A DNA stretch of 64,000 nt from Paraburkholderia sacchari (lineage in GTDB: Bacteria > Pseudomonadota > Gammaproteobacteria > Burkholderiales > Burkholderiaceae). Made by a program: the position numbers and the translations under genes. The stretch's first letter is position 1. Each line of letters opens with the position of its first letter. Under the pieces are notes generated by a model, which saw nothing but the letters and a program-made list of their open reading frames with translations, was not told the DNA's origin and searched no databases. Location of the stretch: positions 253,745 to 317,744 of the forward strand of contig NZ_JTDB02000007.1 in NCBI RefSeq assembly GCF_000785435.2, in the 5' to 3' direction. Shown piece after piece: positions 25,926 to 36,644 of the stretch.

Positions 25926-27047
25926 ATGCCGATTCACATGATCACGATGCCCAAGTGGGGCCTTTCGATGGAGCAGGGCCAGGTAAACGGCTGGCTCAAG
26001 TCGCTCGGCGACAAGGTTGCCAAAGGGGAGGAATTGCTCGACGTCGAGTCCGACAAGATCGCGTCGGGCGTAGAGTGCGCATTCGACGGCGTGCTGCGGC
26101 GGCAGATCGCGCAGGAAGGCGACACGCTGCCGGTGGGTGCGCTGCTCGGCGTGGTGGCGGGCGTGGAAGAAGCGGACGCTGAAATAGATGCGGCGGTGGC
26201 CGAATTCCAGCGAGATTTCGTGCCCGCGAAGGCTGGCGACGCCGATGCCGGCCCGCAGCCGGAGAAGGCGCAAATCGGCGGGCGCACGCTGCGCTATCTG
26301 AAGCTGGGCGAGGGTGACGGCACGCCTGTCGTGCTGATCCACGGCTTCGGCGGCGACCTCAACAACTGGCTCTTCAATCATGCCGATCTCGCCACGGAGC
26401 GTACGGTGTGGGCGCTCGATCTGCCGGGACACGGCGAATCGGGCAAAGCGGTGGAGAGTGGGGCGCTCGATGAACTCGCGCAGAGCGTGGTCGATTTTCT
26501 CGACGCGCAGAAGATCGAGCGTGCACATCTGGTCGGGCATTCGCTGGGCGGTGCGGTCTCGATGACGGTAGCCGAACGCGTGCCCGCGCGCGTTGCTTCG
26601 CTCGCGCTGATCGCCAGCGCGGGGCTCGGCGACGAGATCGACGGCGCGTATATCGAAGGCTTCGTCGCGGCGGCGAACCGTAACGCGCTCAAGCCGCATG
26701 TGGTGAAGCTGTTCGCCGATCCCGCATTGGTCACGCGCCAGCTCGTGGAGGACCTCGTGAAGTACAAGCGGCTCGAAGGCGTGCAGGATGCGCTGAAGAA
26801 GATCTCGGCGCAGGCCTTCGAGGGCGGCGCGCAGCGGCGCGTATTCCGCGACCGGCTTTCGACGCTCGCGCCGAAGGTGCTTGTGATCTGGGGCGAGACC
26901 GACCAGATCATTCCGGTCAAGCACTCGCAAGGCTTGTCGCCCGGGGTGCGCATCGAGGTGATCGCGGGCAAGGGGCATATGGTGCAGATGGAAGCCGCCG
27001 CCGAGGTCAATCGCGTGCTCAAGGCGTTCTTCGAGACGGGAGGCTGA
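25926..27047 (+). CDS. acoC: Acetoin dehydrogenase E2 component: lipoyl domain plus alpha/beta hydrolase domain
   Basis: A 373-residue protein. Residues 1-80 are a lipoyl domain with the modified lysine K44 in [10 protein letters not shown]. After a linker, residues 120-373 form an alpha/beta hydrolase with VLIHGFGG, the nucleophile S206 in GHSLGG, an Asp in WGETDQI and H351 in GKGHMVQ. There is no classical catalytic E2 acyltransferase domain or E1/E3-binding domain, as in known AcoC. It is presumed to move the acetyl group to CoA. It starts 5 bp after acoB and is followed 3 bp later by lipA. Confidence 0.92.
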   Translation: MPIHMITMPKWGLSMEQGQVNGWLKSLGDKVAKGEELLDVESDKIASGVECAFDGVLRRQIAQEGDTLPVGALLGVVAGVEEADAEIDAAVAEFQRDFVPAKAGDADAGPQPEKAQIGGRTLRYLKLGEGDGTPVVLIHGFGGDLNNWLFNHADLATERTVWALDLPGHGESGKAVESGALDELAQSVVDFLDAQKIERAHLVGHSLGGAVSMTVAERVPARVASLALIASAGLGDEIDGAYIEGFVAAANRNALKPHVVKLFADPALVTRQLVEDLVKYKRLEGVQDALKKISAQAFEGGAQRRVFRDRLSTLAPKVLVIWGETDQIIPVKHSQGLSPGVRIEVIAGKGHMVQMEAAAEVNRVLKAFFETGG

Positions 27048-27049
27048 CC

Positions 27050-28084
27050 ATGAACGCCGTCACGATTGAACCGGTGCGGGAGGGCGCTCGATCGCCGGGC
27101 GCGTCCGGCGACACCGCGCTTGGCCAGCATGGCTTGCGTAGCCGCGAGAAGCTCGCGCGCATCCCCGTGAAGATCGTGCCGGCGGACGAGGGGGCGGCGC
27201 TGCCCAAGCCGCCCTGGCTGCGCGCGCGTCCGCTCATGAGCACGACGGTCGCGGAGGTCGCCGCCGTGCTGCGCGAACACCGCTTGCATTCGGTGTGCGA
27301 GGAGGCGATGTGCCCGAACATCGGCGAATGCTTCGCGCAGCGCACGGCCACGTTCATGATCATGGGCGGGCTGTGTACGCGGCGCTGCCCGTTTTGCGAC
27401 GTTGCGCACGGACGGCCCGCGCCGCTCGACGAAGACGAGCCTGTGCACCTCGCCGCGGCGGTCGCGGCCCTGGGACTGCGTCATGTCGTGATCACCTCGG
27501 TGGACCGCGACGACTTGCGCGACGGCGGTGCGGCGCATTTCGCAAGCTGCATCGCCAGGGTGCGCGAGCGCGTGCCGGGCATCGGCGTGGAGGTGCTGAC
27601 GCCTGACTTTCGCGGGCGCATCGATCGTGCGCTCGAGGCGCTCTCGGAGGCCTGGCCCGATGTGTTCAATCACAACGTCGAGACCGTGCCGTCGCTTTAC
27701 CGTGCGGCGCGGCCGGGCGCCGACTATCGCGGCTCGCTTGAACTGCTTGCGCGCGCTAAGGCCGCGCATGGGGCGCTGGTCACGAAGTCGGGGCTCATGG
27801 TCGGGCTGGGCGAGACCGACACCGAACTGCACGAGTCCATGCGCGATTTGCGCGAGCACGGCGTGGAAGTGCTGACGATCGGGCAGTATCTCGCGCCGTC
27901 GCGCTATCACCTTCCGGTACGGCGCTATGTGCACCCAGACGAGTTTGCGGCGCTGCGCGAGGCAGGGCTCGCAATGGGGTTCAGCGAAGTCGTGGCGGGG
28001 CCGCTCGTGCGTTCGTCGTATCACGCGGCACAAACCGTCGAGGCTGCGCGGAATCAGGCATTCGCGCGTGAAGATATGGGTTGA
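27050..28084 (+). CDS. lipA: Lipoyl synthase (aco-linked copy)
   Basis: The 344-residue radical-SAM enzyme inserts two sulfurs into protein-bound octanoate. It has both cluster motifs: [12 protein letters not shown] for the auxiliary cluster and CTRRCPFC for the SAM cluster, plus the C-terminal [10 protein letters not shown] serine ligand region. The first 30 residues are variable. Its place as the last gene of acoXABC suggests a dedicated copy for lipoylating AcoC. A housekeeping lipA beside lipB would be expected elsewhere in the genome but is not in this window. GGGAGG precedes the ATG. Confidence 0.92.
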   Translation: MNAVTIEPVREGARSPGASGDTALGQHGLRSREKLARIPVKIVPADEGAALPKPPWLRARPLMSTTVAEVAAVLREHRLHSVCEEAMCPNIGECFAQRTATFMIMGGLCTRRCPFCDVAHGRPAPLDEDEPVHLAAAVAALGLRHVVITSVDRDDLRDGGAAHFASCIARVRERVPGIGVEVLTPDFRGRIDRALEALSEAWPDVFNHNVETVPSLYRAARPGADYRGSLELLARAKAAHGALVTKSGLMVGLGETDTELHESMRDLREHGVEVLTIGQYLAPSRYHLPVRRYVHPDEFAALREAGLAMGFSEVVAGPLVRSSYHAAQTVEAARNQAFAREDMG

Positions 28085-28093
28085 TTTGCAACT

Positions 28094-28126
28094 AACTGCC
28101 GAAGCAGAGCATCTGCTTCGGCAGTT
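28094..28126. terminator. Perfect 15-bp hairpin between convergent lipA and MATE genes
   Basis: AACTGCCGAAGCAGA (28094-28108) and TCTGCTTCGGCAGTT (28112-28126) pair perfectly around a three-base loop. It begins 10 bases after the lipA stop and ends 16 bases before the MATE stop. There is no T run on either side, so termination would rely on the stem or Rho. Confidence 0.7.
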
Positions 28127-28142
28127 GCCCAGCAGCAAATGT

Positions 28143-29510
28143 TCATTCCTGCGCGCGCAGATACCGCCTGCTGACAAGCGACAGATAGACCACGAGCCCA
28201 ATGCCGGCAATCGCGAGGCTCGCCGTATTGGCGATCCAGAAGCCACGCGCGCCTGTGGCCCCTTCGGGCAGGGTACCGGGCACGTTGAAGCCGAGCACAT
28301 AACCGCCGCCGAGGCCCACGCCCCACAATGCGATGGCATAGATCACCGTGGGCACCACAGCAACCTTGTAGGCGCGAAGCGCGAATGCCGTGGTGATCTG
28401 CAGGGCGTCGAATACGTGATAGAGCGTGACGATTGCCACGAGCGGCATCGCCGCCACGGCGACGGCCGGGTCCGGCGTATAGCCCTTGATCAGCAGCGGC
28501 CGCAGCACCAGCACGATTGCACCGTAGCAGCAGGCGATCGCCACCGCGGTCATCACACCATGCCGCGCGAGCGTGCGTGCTTCGGCGGGGCGCGCGCCGC
28601 CCAGTGCCTGCGCAACCAGCGTGGATGTCGCCACGCCGATCGAGAGCGGCGTCATGTAGAGCACCGCGCCCATGTTGCCGGCGATCTGATGGCCGGCGAG
28701 CGTCGTCGTGCCGAGGCGCGCGATGAAGATCGCCATGAAGGTGTACGAAGTCACTTCGATGAGATACGAGAGCCCCATCGGAATGCCGAGCTTGAGCAGT
28801 TCCGCCTGACGCCTCCATTCGGGCCAGCAGAAGTGCTTGAAGATTTCGAACGGCGCGAATACGTCGATGCGCGTGAGCGCGATGGCGGCGCACACGGCGA
28901 GCGCCCAGTTGATCGCAGTGCTCGCGAGCGCACAGCCCGGGCCGCCCAGCGCAGGCACGCCGAGCCCGCCGAAAATGAGCCAGGTGTTCAGCGGCACCTT
29001 GATGGCGAGCGCGGCCACCTGCAGGAACATGACGAGGCGCGGCCGGCTCACGGCATTGGCAAGCGAGCTGTAGATGCGGAACGCGAGGCTCGCGGGCAGC
29101 CCGAAGGAAAGCAGCCTGAGATAGGCGACGGTGCGCTCGCGCAGCGCCTCGGGCGGTCGCGCGAGGTCCAGCAGCGGGCCGGGAAAATACAGGATCGCGA
29201 AGCCGACCACCATCAGCACGAGCGCGAGCCAAAAGGCCTGGCGCACTTCGAGGCCGATCTCGACGTCCTTGCGCGCGCCATAGAGCTGCGCGGCGACGGG
29301 TTGCAGCGCGGTAAGTATTCCGGTCAGGCCGATATAGACCGAGACATAGATCGACGAACCGAGCCCCAGCGCTGCGAGATCGAGCGCCGAATAGCGGCCC
29401 ACCATCGCGGTGTCGATTACGCCGAACGCGATGATCGCGAGCTGGCCGACCAGCACCGGCCAGGCGAGGGTGGCGATGCGCCGGATGTCGCCGGCGAAGG
29501 TCGTCGTCAC
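28143..29510 (-). CDS. MATE-family multidrug efflux transporter (NorM-like)
   Basis: A 455-residue inner-membrane protein with 12 predicted helices in two homologous halves. The N-terminal ATLAWPVLVGQLAIIAFGVIDTAMVGRYSALDLAALGLG and the AQLYGARK turn are MATE signatures. The second half opens LGIPMGLSYLIEVTSYTFMA. It would export cationic drugs or metabolites using Na+ or H+. The start is supported by the conserved N terminus. It is 7 bp downstream of the glycosyltransferase gene on the same strand, so they are probably co-transcribed, although no functional link is evident. Confidence 0.9.
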   Translation of the reverse strand: MTTTFAGDIRRIATLAWPVLVGQLAIIAFGVIDTAMVGRYSALDLAALGLGSSIYVSVYIGLTGILTALQPVAAQLYGARKDVEIGLEVRQAFWLALVLMVVGFAILYFPGPLLDLARPPEALRERTVAYLRLLSFGLPASLAFRIYSSLANAVSRPRLVMFLQVAALAIKVPLNTWLIFGGLGVPALGGPGCALASTAINWALAVCAAIALTRIDVFAPFEIFKHFCWPEWRRQAELLKLGIPMGLSYLIEVTSYTFMAIFIARLGTTTLAGHQIAGNMGAVLYMTPLSIGVATSTLVAQALGGARPAEARTLARHGVMTAVAIACCYGAIVLVLRPLLIKGYTPDPAVAVAAMPLVAIVTLYHVFDALQITTAFALRAYKVAVVPTVIYAIALWGVGLGGGYVLGFNVPGTLPEGATGARGFWIANTASLAIAGIGLVVYLSLVSRRYLRAQE

Positions 29511-29517
29511 CGGGGCC

Positions 29518-31272
29518 TCAGTCGGGCCGCTTGCGCCAGATGCGTTTCTTCAGCGGCGGCTGCGGGCGGTCGATGCGCACGTATAGGCGGAAGCGCTCGT
29601 CGCGGTCGGCCGCGCGGCGGCCTTCCCAGACGAGCTTCCACGCGAAGTTCGACATCGGGCTCGGTGCGCCGTAGTCCTGCGTATCCTGGCGCAGGATCAC
29701 ATCGCAGTCCTCGTCGAACGAGAAATGCATCTTGCCGAAATACGCGAAGGTGGCGATCTGCGCGTCGCCGAGGCGCACGGGCGAAATGCACTGGTAGTCG
29801 TCCGGCAGATGCGTGGCGATCTGCTGCGCGACGTCCTTGTAGGTCCGGCTGTAATTGACGACCGGTAGCCAGAGCGTCATCAGTAGCACCCACATCAGCG
29901 TGGTGCCGCCGCTAGACAGAACGACGCTGCGCCAGAGCACCTTCGGGTGCCGCGCGACGCGCCAGTGCGCGAGCGTGATCCAGCATACGGTCACGGCCAC
30001 CGCGCAAACGAACGACAGAATCTTGAATTGCGGCACGTAGCCGGGCACGAGGCGCGCGAGGTTGCGCGCGAGCGGCGCCGGGAAGCCGGTCATGCTGGCG
30101 AGCCAGACGAGCCACACGAAGGTGCCGAGGATCGTGAAACTCAGCACCGCGAACCAGTCGATGGCGTTGATCGTGCCGCGCTTGAGCGTGGGCAGCGCGA
30201 AGGTCGCGAGCACCGAGAGCGCGGGCAGCACCAGCATGAAGAGCAGGTTGGTCTCGTGGCTCTGCACGATCACGAGGATCAGGAGCGGCACGATGACTGA
30301 GAGCGGAATCGCGACATGCGGTGCGCGCCGCAGCCCTGCCCAGCTCATCCACGCCCAGATGGCGAGCGGCCAGGCCGGCCATGTGAAGAGCGGCAGGTTC
30401 TTTGCCGCGTAGCGCAGCACCGAGCCCGGCGGGCCCGCGAAGGCATTGACGCTCGTGCGCGCCCACTGGTCGAGGAACCATACGCCATCGGTGGGATAGA
30501 GATGCAGCGTGGCGATCGGCCAGGAGAGCGACACCACGAGCGCGACCGGCAAGCCGGCCACGAGCAGCCAGCGCGAGCGCGTCTCGGGTGCGAAAACGAG
30601 CATGACGAGCGTGCCGATGAGCAGCGCGCCCACCAGTACGGGCCCGCTCGAAAGCATCACCACGCCGAGCGCGAGACCCCACCAGAGTGCGCCCTGAATG
30701 GGTTTGTCGATGGCGCGAACGAGGCCGTACACCAGCATGGCGATGCCCATGAACTGCATCAGTTGCGGCGTGGTTTCGTGGCCGCGCTCGGCCAGACCGA
30801 AACAGGCGAGCAGGATGAGCAGGGCGCCGTCGCCGAGCGTGCGGCCGTAGTCGCGCGGCTCGGGCTCGCCGCCAAACGCGTATTTGAACGGCTGCACTTC
30901 GGGGCGCCGGCCGAGCAGATAGGCGCCGTACCAGACGAAGGCGCACGCGCTGCAGAACAGCACGCCGGTGGCCACTCGAGCCGCGTTGCTGGCGTCGACC
31001 CAGGGGGCTAACGCGCGGATGCAGATGGCGCCGAGCCAGTAGCCAAGCGGGCCATTCGCGGTGATGTATTTGCCGACGAGGTTCGGCATCAGCCAGTCGT
31101 GCGTGGTGCCGCCGGCCATCGTCCACATCACGCCGAATCCGGCCGCATCCTCGTTCTTCCACGGGTCGCGGCCGAACAGGCCAAACGAAGCGAAGATGAT
31201 GCAGATGGTCAGCAGCAGCCAGCGCGGCAGGGCGCTGGTGGCGGAGGCGGTCAGGCGAATGGCAGGCTTCAT
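29518..31272 (-). CDS. ArnT-like membrane glycosyltransferase (family 39/83 type)
   Basis: A 584-residue polytopic protein with around 12 hydrophobic spans. The first external loop has FGRDPWKNEDAAGFGVMWTM, an acidic site in the position of the ArnT/PMT catalytic loop. A HDWLMPNLVGK...NGPLGYWLGA stretch follows, and a soluble C-terminal part (about 490-584) is rich in Arg/Lys at its end. It would transfer a polyprenyl-linked sugar in the periplasm, but the acceptor is not known. It is distinct in sequence from arnT at 5440-7131. ATG 31272 has a poor ribosome site. The frame remains open upstream. Confidence 0.78.
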   Translation of the reverse strand: MKPAIRLTASATSALPRWLLLTICIIFASFGLFGRDPWKNEDAAGFGVMWTMAGGTTHDWLMPNLVGKYITANGPLGYWLGAICIRALAPWVDASNAARVATGVLFCSACAFVWYGAYLLGRRPEVQPFKYAFGGEPEPRDYGRTLGDGALLILLACFGLAERGHETTPQLMQFMGIAMLVYGLVRAIDKPIQGALWWGLALGVVMLSSGPVLVGALLIGTLVMLVFAPETRSRWLLVAGLPVALVVSLSWPIATLHLYPTDGVWFLDQWARTSVNAFAGPPGSVLRYAAKNLPLFTWPAWPLAIWAWMSWAGLRRAPHVAIPLSVIVPLLILVIVQSHETNLLFMLVLPALSVLATFALPTLKRGTINAIDWFAVLSFTILGTFVWLVWLASMTGFPAPLARNLARLVPGYVPQFKILSFVCAVAVTVCWITLAHWRVARHPKVLWRSVVLSSGGTTLMWVLLMTLWLPVVNYSRTYKDVAQQIATHLPDDYQCISPVRLGDAQIATFAYFGKMHFSFDEDCDVILRQDTQDYGAPSPMSNFAWKLVWEGRRAADRDERFRLYVRIDRPQPPLKKRIWRKRPD

Positions 31273-31471
31273 GCAATGCGAAGGAATTCGGGTAAGCGGA
31301 CCGGGGCGCGCCAATGGCGGTTGTGGCCTCAAGGGGGCGATGCCTAGGGCGGTCGCGGGAACTGCCGCGGCACGTGCCGTCGTGCGCCGCCGGTCGGGAG
31401 CATCCGGCATTCTAGCCGCCTGCGCCAGCGAGCGTCACGGCGCGGACCAGCGCGAACGCCGTGCAGGCAAT

Positions 31472-31501
31472 AAAAAAGGGCAGCGCAGGCTGCCCTTTTT
31501 T
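31472..31501. terminator. Intrinsic terminator downstream of rpmE2
   Basis: AAAAAAGGGCAGC (31472-31484) and GCTGCCCTTTTTT (31489-31501) form a perfect 13-bp stem with a four-base loop. The A/T ends give a T run in either direction. It ends the rpmE2 transcript (minus strand). Confidence 0.92.
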
Positions 31502-31547
31502 GTGCGGGACCGGCTTGGAGCCGGTGCGCGAAGTTCGCTTCGAAAGC

Positions 31548-31811
31548 TTACTTTGCAGCCTTGCCCGAGGCGCGTGCGCCGAACTTCTTGTTGAACTTCT
31601 CGACACGGCCGGCCGTGTCCATGATCTTTTGCGTGCCCGTGTAGAACGGATGCGATTCCGACGACACTTCGATCTTCGCGAGCGGGTAGGTCTTGCCGTT
31701 GAATTCGGCGGTTTCGCGCGTCTGGATGGTCGAGCGGGTCACGAACTTGAAGTCGTTCGAAACGTCGATGAACAGGACTTCGCGGTAATCCGGGTGAATG
31801 CCTTCTTTCAT
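31548..31811 (-). CDS. rpmE2: 50S ribosomal protein L31 type B
   Basis: An 87-residue L31 of the zinc-free type: [21 protein letters not shown] and [29 protein letters not shown], with no CxxC pair. It is a component of the large subunit bridging to 30S. A strong terminator follows 46 bp later. In many related genomes it sits just after rho. Here mtfA, an MFS pump and a MerR gene lie between them. Confidence 0.96.
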   Translation of the reverse strand: MKEGIHPDYREVLFIDVSNDFKFVTRSTIQTRETAEFNGKTYPLAKIEVSSESHPFYTGTQKIMDTAGRVEKFNKKFGARASGKAAK

Positions 31812-31960
31812 GGTTTTTCCTTAAATCTGGCGGTAGCCAACCCGCGTGCCTTCACTGTGAAGGTCGTTTCGGCGCGAGCCACTTGCCCAAGGTCGAAAAA
31901 CGGCGATTATGCCAGAAAATCAGCCGGTTGGCGAATTATTGCTGGCTCGCGAGGCGGGAT

Positions 31961-32806
31961 TCACGCGGGCGGAGCGGCCAGCGCGGCCAGCGCCCCCACT
32001 TTGGCCGGATCCTGCCGGTAATAGCACGCGAGCAGCCGGTAAAGCTCAGGATATTCGGCTTCGAATGCCTTGGGTTTCACGAACAACGCCTCGCTGCATA
32101 CAGCGAAAAATTCCGACGGATGGTCCGAGGCATAGGGGTCGATCAGCGAATCGCGCTCGAAGCGCGACCAGCGACGCTCGGGCACGGCATCCACTTTGTC
32201 GCAGAACTGGTCGTAGGCGTTATCGAACACGTCGGCCCAAGCCTGGCCATCGAGCGGCGCGTGCCAGCGGCGAAAAAGGGGCGGATGGCCGTCGGCCTCG
32301 CCGGTGAGCATGTCGATCTTGTGCGCGAACTCGTGGATCACGACGTTGTAGGCATCGCTGCCATCGGTCATCTGCGCGTCTTCCCACGAGAGGATCACCG
32401 GCCCGCCTTCCCATGCTTCGCCGCTCGCGTCGTGCTCGACTTCGTGCACCACGCCGTCCTCGTCCTCGACCGTCTTGCGGATCACGAATTCGCCAGGATA
32501 GACGGTGACGCCGACCCAGCCCTTGTAGAGATCGAGGGAAAGATTGAGCACCGGCAGCGACGCTTGCGTCGCGATCGCAACCGCGATCTGGTCGGTGAGT
32601 TCGAGCTCGTGGGCTGTGGAAAATTCCTTTTGCGCGAGAAAGAGGCTCGTGAGTTCGCGCAGGCGCGCGAGATCGGCGGCTTCGAGGTGCGAGAGGAAGG
32701 GCAGTCCGGCGAGCGTGGTTTGCCAGAGCGCGTCGTCGATCGCGTAGGTGCGCAGCGCCTTTTCGCGTCGGCGCGCGCCGAACCATTGGGTCAGTTTCGA
32801 AAACAT
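31961..32806 (-). CDS. mtfA: Zinc peptidase MtfA family (M90)
   Basis: A 281-residue protein with the zinc site H158-E159-F-A-H162 in VVIHEFAHKIDM and family stretches EFSTAHELELTDQIAVAIA and YPGEFVIRKT. E. coli MtfA is a metallopeptidase that binds the glucose regulator Mlc, but whether a similar partner exists here is unknown. The C terminus (ECYRLL-like YPELYRLLACYYRQDPA) matches. It is 51 bp downstream of the MFS gene on the same strand. Confidence 0.9.
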   Translation of the reverse strand: MFSKLTQWFGARRREKALRTYAIDDALWQTTLAGLPFLSHLEAADLARLRELTSLFLAQKEFSTAHELELTDQIAVAIATQASLPVLNLSLDLYKGWVGVTVYPGEFVIRKTVEDEDGVVHEVEHDASGEAWEGGPVILSWEDAQMTDGSDAYNVVIHEFAHKIDMLTGEADGHPPLFRRWHAPLDGQAWADVFDNAYDQFCDKVDAVPERRWSRFERDSLIDPYASDHPSEFFAVCSEALFVKPKAFEAEYPELYRLLACYYRQDPAKVGALAALAAPPA

Positions 32807-32857
32807 CGCTCGGTGCGCTCAGTTGTGTATGCGGGGTGCGTTCACGTGTCGTTCAGT

Positions 32858-34414
32858 TCAGTCGATCTGCTTTTGCCAGGCCGCGAAAATCCCGCCGCAC
32901 ACGGCCACGCCGATCAGGAAATAGAACCCGTCGAGCGAACTCAGAAAGCTCGCCTGCTGCGCGACCATCCGGCTCATCTGCGCGAGCGCGAGCCCGTGGG
33001 CCTCGCCTGGCGAGCGGCCGAGCGCTTCGAAGGCGTGCGAGAGCGTGGCGTAAATGCTCTGGAAGATCGGGTTGAGCGGGTTCACGAACTCCACGAGCCG
33101 CGCCTGGTGCAGTGCCAGTCTGTGCTGCTCGACGATGATAATCGTTGCGGTCGCGAACGATATCGTCAACTGACGGACGACGTTTTTCAAGCGGTATCCG
33201 TGCGTGAACTCTTCGTTGTCGAAGATGCGGAACGTCAGGTTCGCGACCGGCAGCACGATGAAGAGCAGCAGGAGGCCGCGCAGCAGCAGCGGGAAAACGA
33301 GCCAGCTTTCGCTGGTGTCGGGCGTGAGGCGCGTCATCCAGAACGAGATGAACGCCGCCAGCACGAAGCCCGGCACGATGATCCACTTCTTGTGCGTGAC
33401 GAACTTCGCGTAGCGGAAATAGAAGAACAGCGTCGAAGCCGAAATCAGCGAGGTGATGCCAGTGAGGCGCCCCGCATTTTCCACCGGATAGTTCAGCCCG
33501 CCTTCGAGAAAGCGCGAGACCAGATAGCTGAGCGCCGTGCTCTGGTAGTAATAGATCGTGTAGAGCAGCAGCCCGACGCGAAACGGTTTTTCGCGCAGCG
33601 CGTGCAGTCGCATGAGCGGCTTCGGATGATGCCACTGATGCCAGGCGAACCACGCGAGCGCCGCGATGCCGGCCACGCTCAGCAAGATGGTGCCGGGCGA
33701 GGTGCTGAAGAGCGCGAAGCGCACCTGCTGCATGGCGATCTGCAGCGCGCCTTGGGCAAGCGCAAAGATGATGTAGGGCCAGAAATGCGTATCGCCGCGC
33801 GCTTCGGGCAGCACGTGGCCGGCGTCGGGCAGCGCGAGCAGGGCGAGCGCCGCATAGAGCACGCCGGCCGGCGCGGAAAACGCGAAGAGGGCGCGCCAGT
33901 CGAAATGCGAAACGAGAAAACCGCCCGCGAGTGGCGCGAGCGCGCTGGACAGCACGATCAGGATCAGGAATGCGCGCGTCGCCACGGGGCGCTGCTGCGG
34001 CGTAAAGGAAATCTGAATGAGGATGCGGCAGGTGCCCATCATCGGGCCAATGAAATAGCCCTGGAAACCGCGCGCAAAGGCGAGTTCGATCGACGATTCG
34101 CAAAGCGCCGCCGCCACCGCGCCCGCCGAGTAGAGCAGCAGACACCCGCCCACATAACGGCGGTAGCCGATGCGCTCGACCCACCATTGCTGCTGCAGGA
34201 TGCCGAGCACGGCGCACACGGCGTAAGCGCTGGATGCCCAGACGAGCTCGTCGGGAGAAGCGTTGATGCCTCCGGCGATATAGCTCGTGAAGAACGAAAA
34301 GATGGCGTTGTCGTAGTAGTCGAGGCCGGTCGCGAGCGCGAGCACCCAGGGGAAAAAATCGCCTCGTAGACGTGCGGCGTCAAAGATCGGTGCGCGGCTC
34401 GGGGCGCTGCTCAT
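32858..34414 (-). CDS. MFS transporter, DHA2-like drug efflux family
   Basis: A 518-residue membrane protein with about 14 hydrophobic spans, typical of DHA2 exporters. Features are GLDYYDNAIFSFFTSYIAGG in the first helix region and the GYFIGPMMGTCRILIQISFTPQQRP loop. No EmrA-like partner lies beside it. Its ATG overlaps the stop of the MerR gene (ATGA, 34411-34414), so regulator and pump form one unit, as in drug-sensing MerR systems. Confidence 0.9.
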   Translation of the reverse strand: MSSAPSRAPIFDAARLRGDFFPWVLALATGLDYYDNAIFSFFTSYIAGGINASPDELVWASSAYAVCAVLGILQQQWWVERIGYRRYVGGCLLLYSAGAVAAALCESSIELAFARGFQGYFIGPMMGTCRILIQISFTPQQRPVATRAFLILIVLSSALAPLAGGFLVSHFDWRALFAFSAPAGVLYAALALLALPDAGHVLPEARGDTHFWPYIIFALAQGALQIAMQQVRFALFSTSPGTILLSVAGIAALAWFAWHQWHHPKPLMRLHALREKPFRVGLLLYTIYYYQSTALSYLVSRFLEGGLNYPVENAGRLTGITSLISASTLFFYFRYAKFVTHKKWIIVPGFVLAAFISFWMTRLTPDTSESWLVFPLLLRGLLLLFIVLPVANLTFRIFDNEEFTHGYRLKNVVRQLTISFATATIIIVEQHRLALHQARLVEFVNPLNPIFQSIYATLSHAFEALGRSPGEAHGLALAQMSRMVAQQASFLSSLDGFYFLIGVAVCGGIFAAWQKQID

Positions 34415-34950
34415 TCGCGAGCGCTCCCATGTTTGCGCCCGCCGGCACTTTCTTTTGCCTCCTTTGCCTCCTCCTTGCGCCGGCGCGTGGCGGCAAGCCG
34501 CTCGTCGATCAACGTCTCCGATGGCACGCCAGCAAGGCGCCGCCGCAGATAGTCGAGATCGCCGGCCAATTCGGTGCGCACCGTCTGCGCTTCCCTCAAC
34601 TCGCGGCGCACGGCGGCGATGCGTGCGTCTAGCGTGTCGATCTGCTGCGCGAGTGCATCGGCAATCTGCTGCAGCGATTCCTGCGAGTAGCGCCGGCGGC
34701 CGTCGTCGAGCGATTCAAGCGGGCGCTTGAGCATCTCGGTAATGCCGTGCAGCGAGAAGCCGAGCGCACGCAGTCGCAGAATGCGGGCAAATTGCTCGAG
34801 ATCGTGTTCGTCGTAGAGGCGGTAGCGGCCCTCGCTGCGCGTGGGCGTGACGAGGCCGCGTTCCTCGTAGTACTTGAGCGTGCGCGGCGTGACGTTGAGC
34901 CGCTGGGCAGCGTCTCGCACTGTCAACAGTGCGCTGGGATCCCTGGACAT
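34411..34950 (-). CDS. MerR-family transcriptional regulator
   Basis: A 179-residue regulator. The winged HTH (TVRDAAQRLNVTPRTLKYYEERGLVTPTRSEGRYRLYDEHDL) is at residues 9-55, followed by a dimerisation coiled coil (about 85-145). There is no cysteine-based metal site, so it probably senses an organic ligand or acts without one. It overlaps the MFS gene by 4 bp and likely controls it and itself through the palindrome at 35001-35016. Confidence 0.9.
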   Translation of the reverse strand: MSRDPSALLTVRDAAQRLNVTPRTLKYYEERGLVTPTRSEGRYRLYDEHDLEQFARILRLRALGFSLHGITEMLKRPLESLDDGRRRYSQESLQQIADALAQQIDTLDARIAAVRRELREAQTVRTELAGDLDYLRRRLAGVPSETLIDERLAATRRRKEEAKEAKESAGGRKHGSARE

Positions 34951-34989
34951 CGGCGGGCAGCCGCGTGGCGGCGGTGGAGTAACGATCGG

Positions 34990-35016
34990 ATTATAGTTTA
35001 ACGTGAACGTTCACGT
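34990..35016 (-). promoter_or_regulatory. MerR-gene promoter -10 and perfect palindromic operator
   Basis: ACGTGAACGTTCACGT (35001-35016) is a perfect 16-base palindrome. Just downstream on the minus strand is TATAAT (complement of 34990-34995), placed 40 bases before the regulator start codon. The palindrome thus covers the -35/spacer region, the usual MerR position. The -35 itself is weak, as expected for an activator-dependent promoter. Confidence 0.65.
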
Positions 35017-35052
35017 ACAGGTTTGACGCTGAACGGGCTTGAGCAGAAATGA

Positions 35053-35078
35053 CAAACGCCCGCGTGTGCGGGCGTTTG
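35053..35078 (-). terminator. Hairpin terminator downstream of rho
   Basis: CAAACGCCCGC (35053-35063) and GCGGGCGTTTG (35068-35078) give an 11-bp perfect stem with a GTGT loop, 33 bases past the rho stop. The minus-strand flank is only moderately T-rich. Confidence 0.7.
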
Positions 35079-35110
35079 CGGTACATCAAACGGGCAGGGT
35101 GGGCGAGGCC

Positions 35111-36373
<1,263 letters not shown>

Positions 36374-36560
36374 ACGGAGAACCCGTCGGGGAGGATGCGA
36401 CGAAAAGAAGTCTGGGGGAAAAGAAGCGAGCGGAACCGCTCAAGGACTTTTGCTTGAAACTTTATATAAGAGCGCCGGGTAGACGCTTTATGAATTCTAG
36501 CATAGCACACGCCGGAAGCCGCCAGTGGAGCCCGGTGGCAAGTTTCAGCATGTTTTTTAC

Positions 36561-36590
36561 GGTGCGTGTTGTCGGTGGACAACACGCACC
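36561..36590. repeat. Perfect 13-bp inverted repeat between trxA and rho
   Basis: GGTGCGTGTTGTC (36561-36573) and GACAACACGCACC (36578-36590) flank a four-base loop. On the minus strand it is followed by GTAAAAAACA, not a T run, so it is not a classical trxA terminator. It may be a protein site or an RNA structure affecting read-through into rho. Confidence 0.55.
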
Positions 36591-36644
36591 TTTGATTCGC
36601 CCGCCTGTTCGCCCATTCGCGCGGCGGGGAGTTGGAGCGCCTGA

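Noticed and set aside
31883-34369. 828-residue plus-strand ORF opposite mtfA and the MFS gene.
   Set aside because: Charged, repetitive antisense shadow with no domain. The minus-strand genes are clear.
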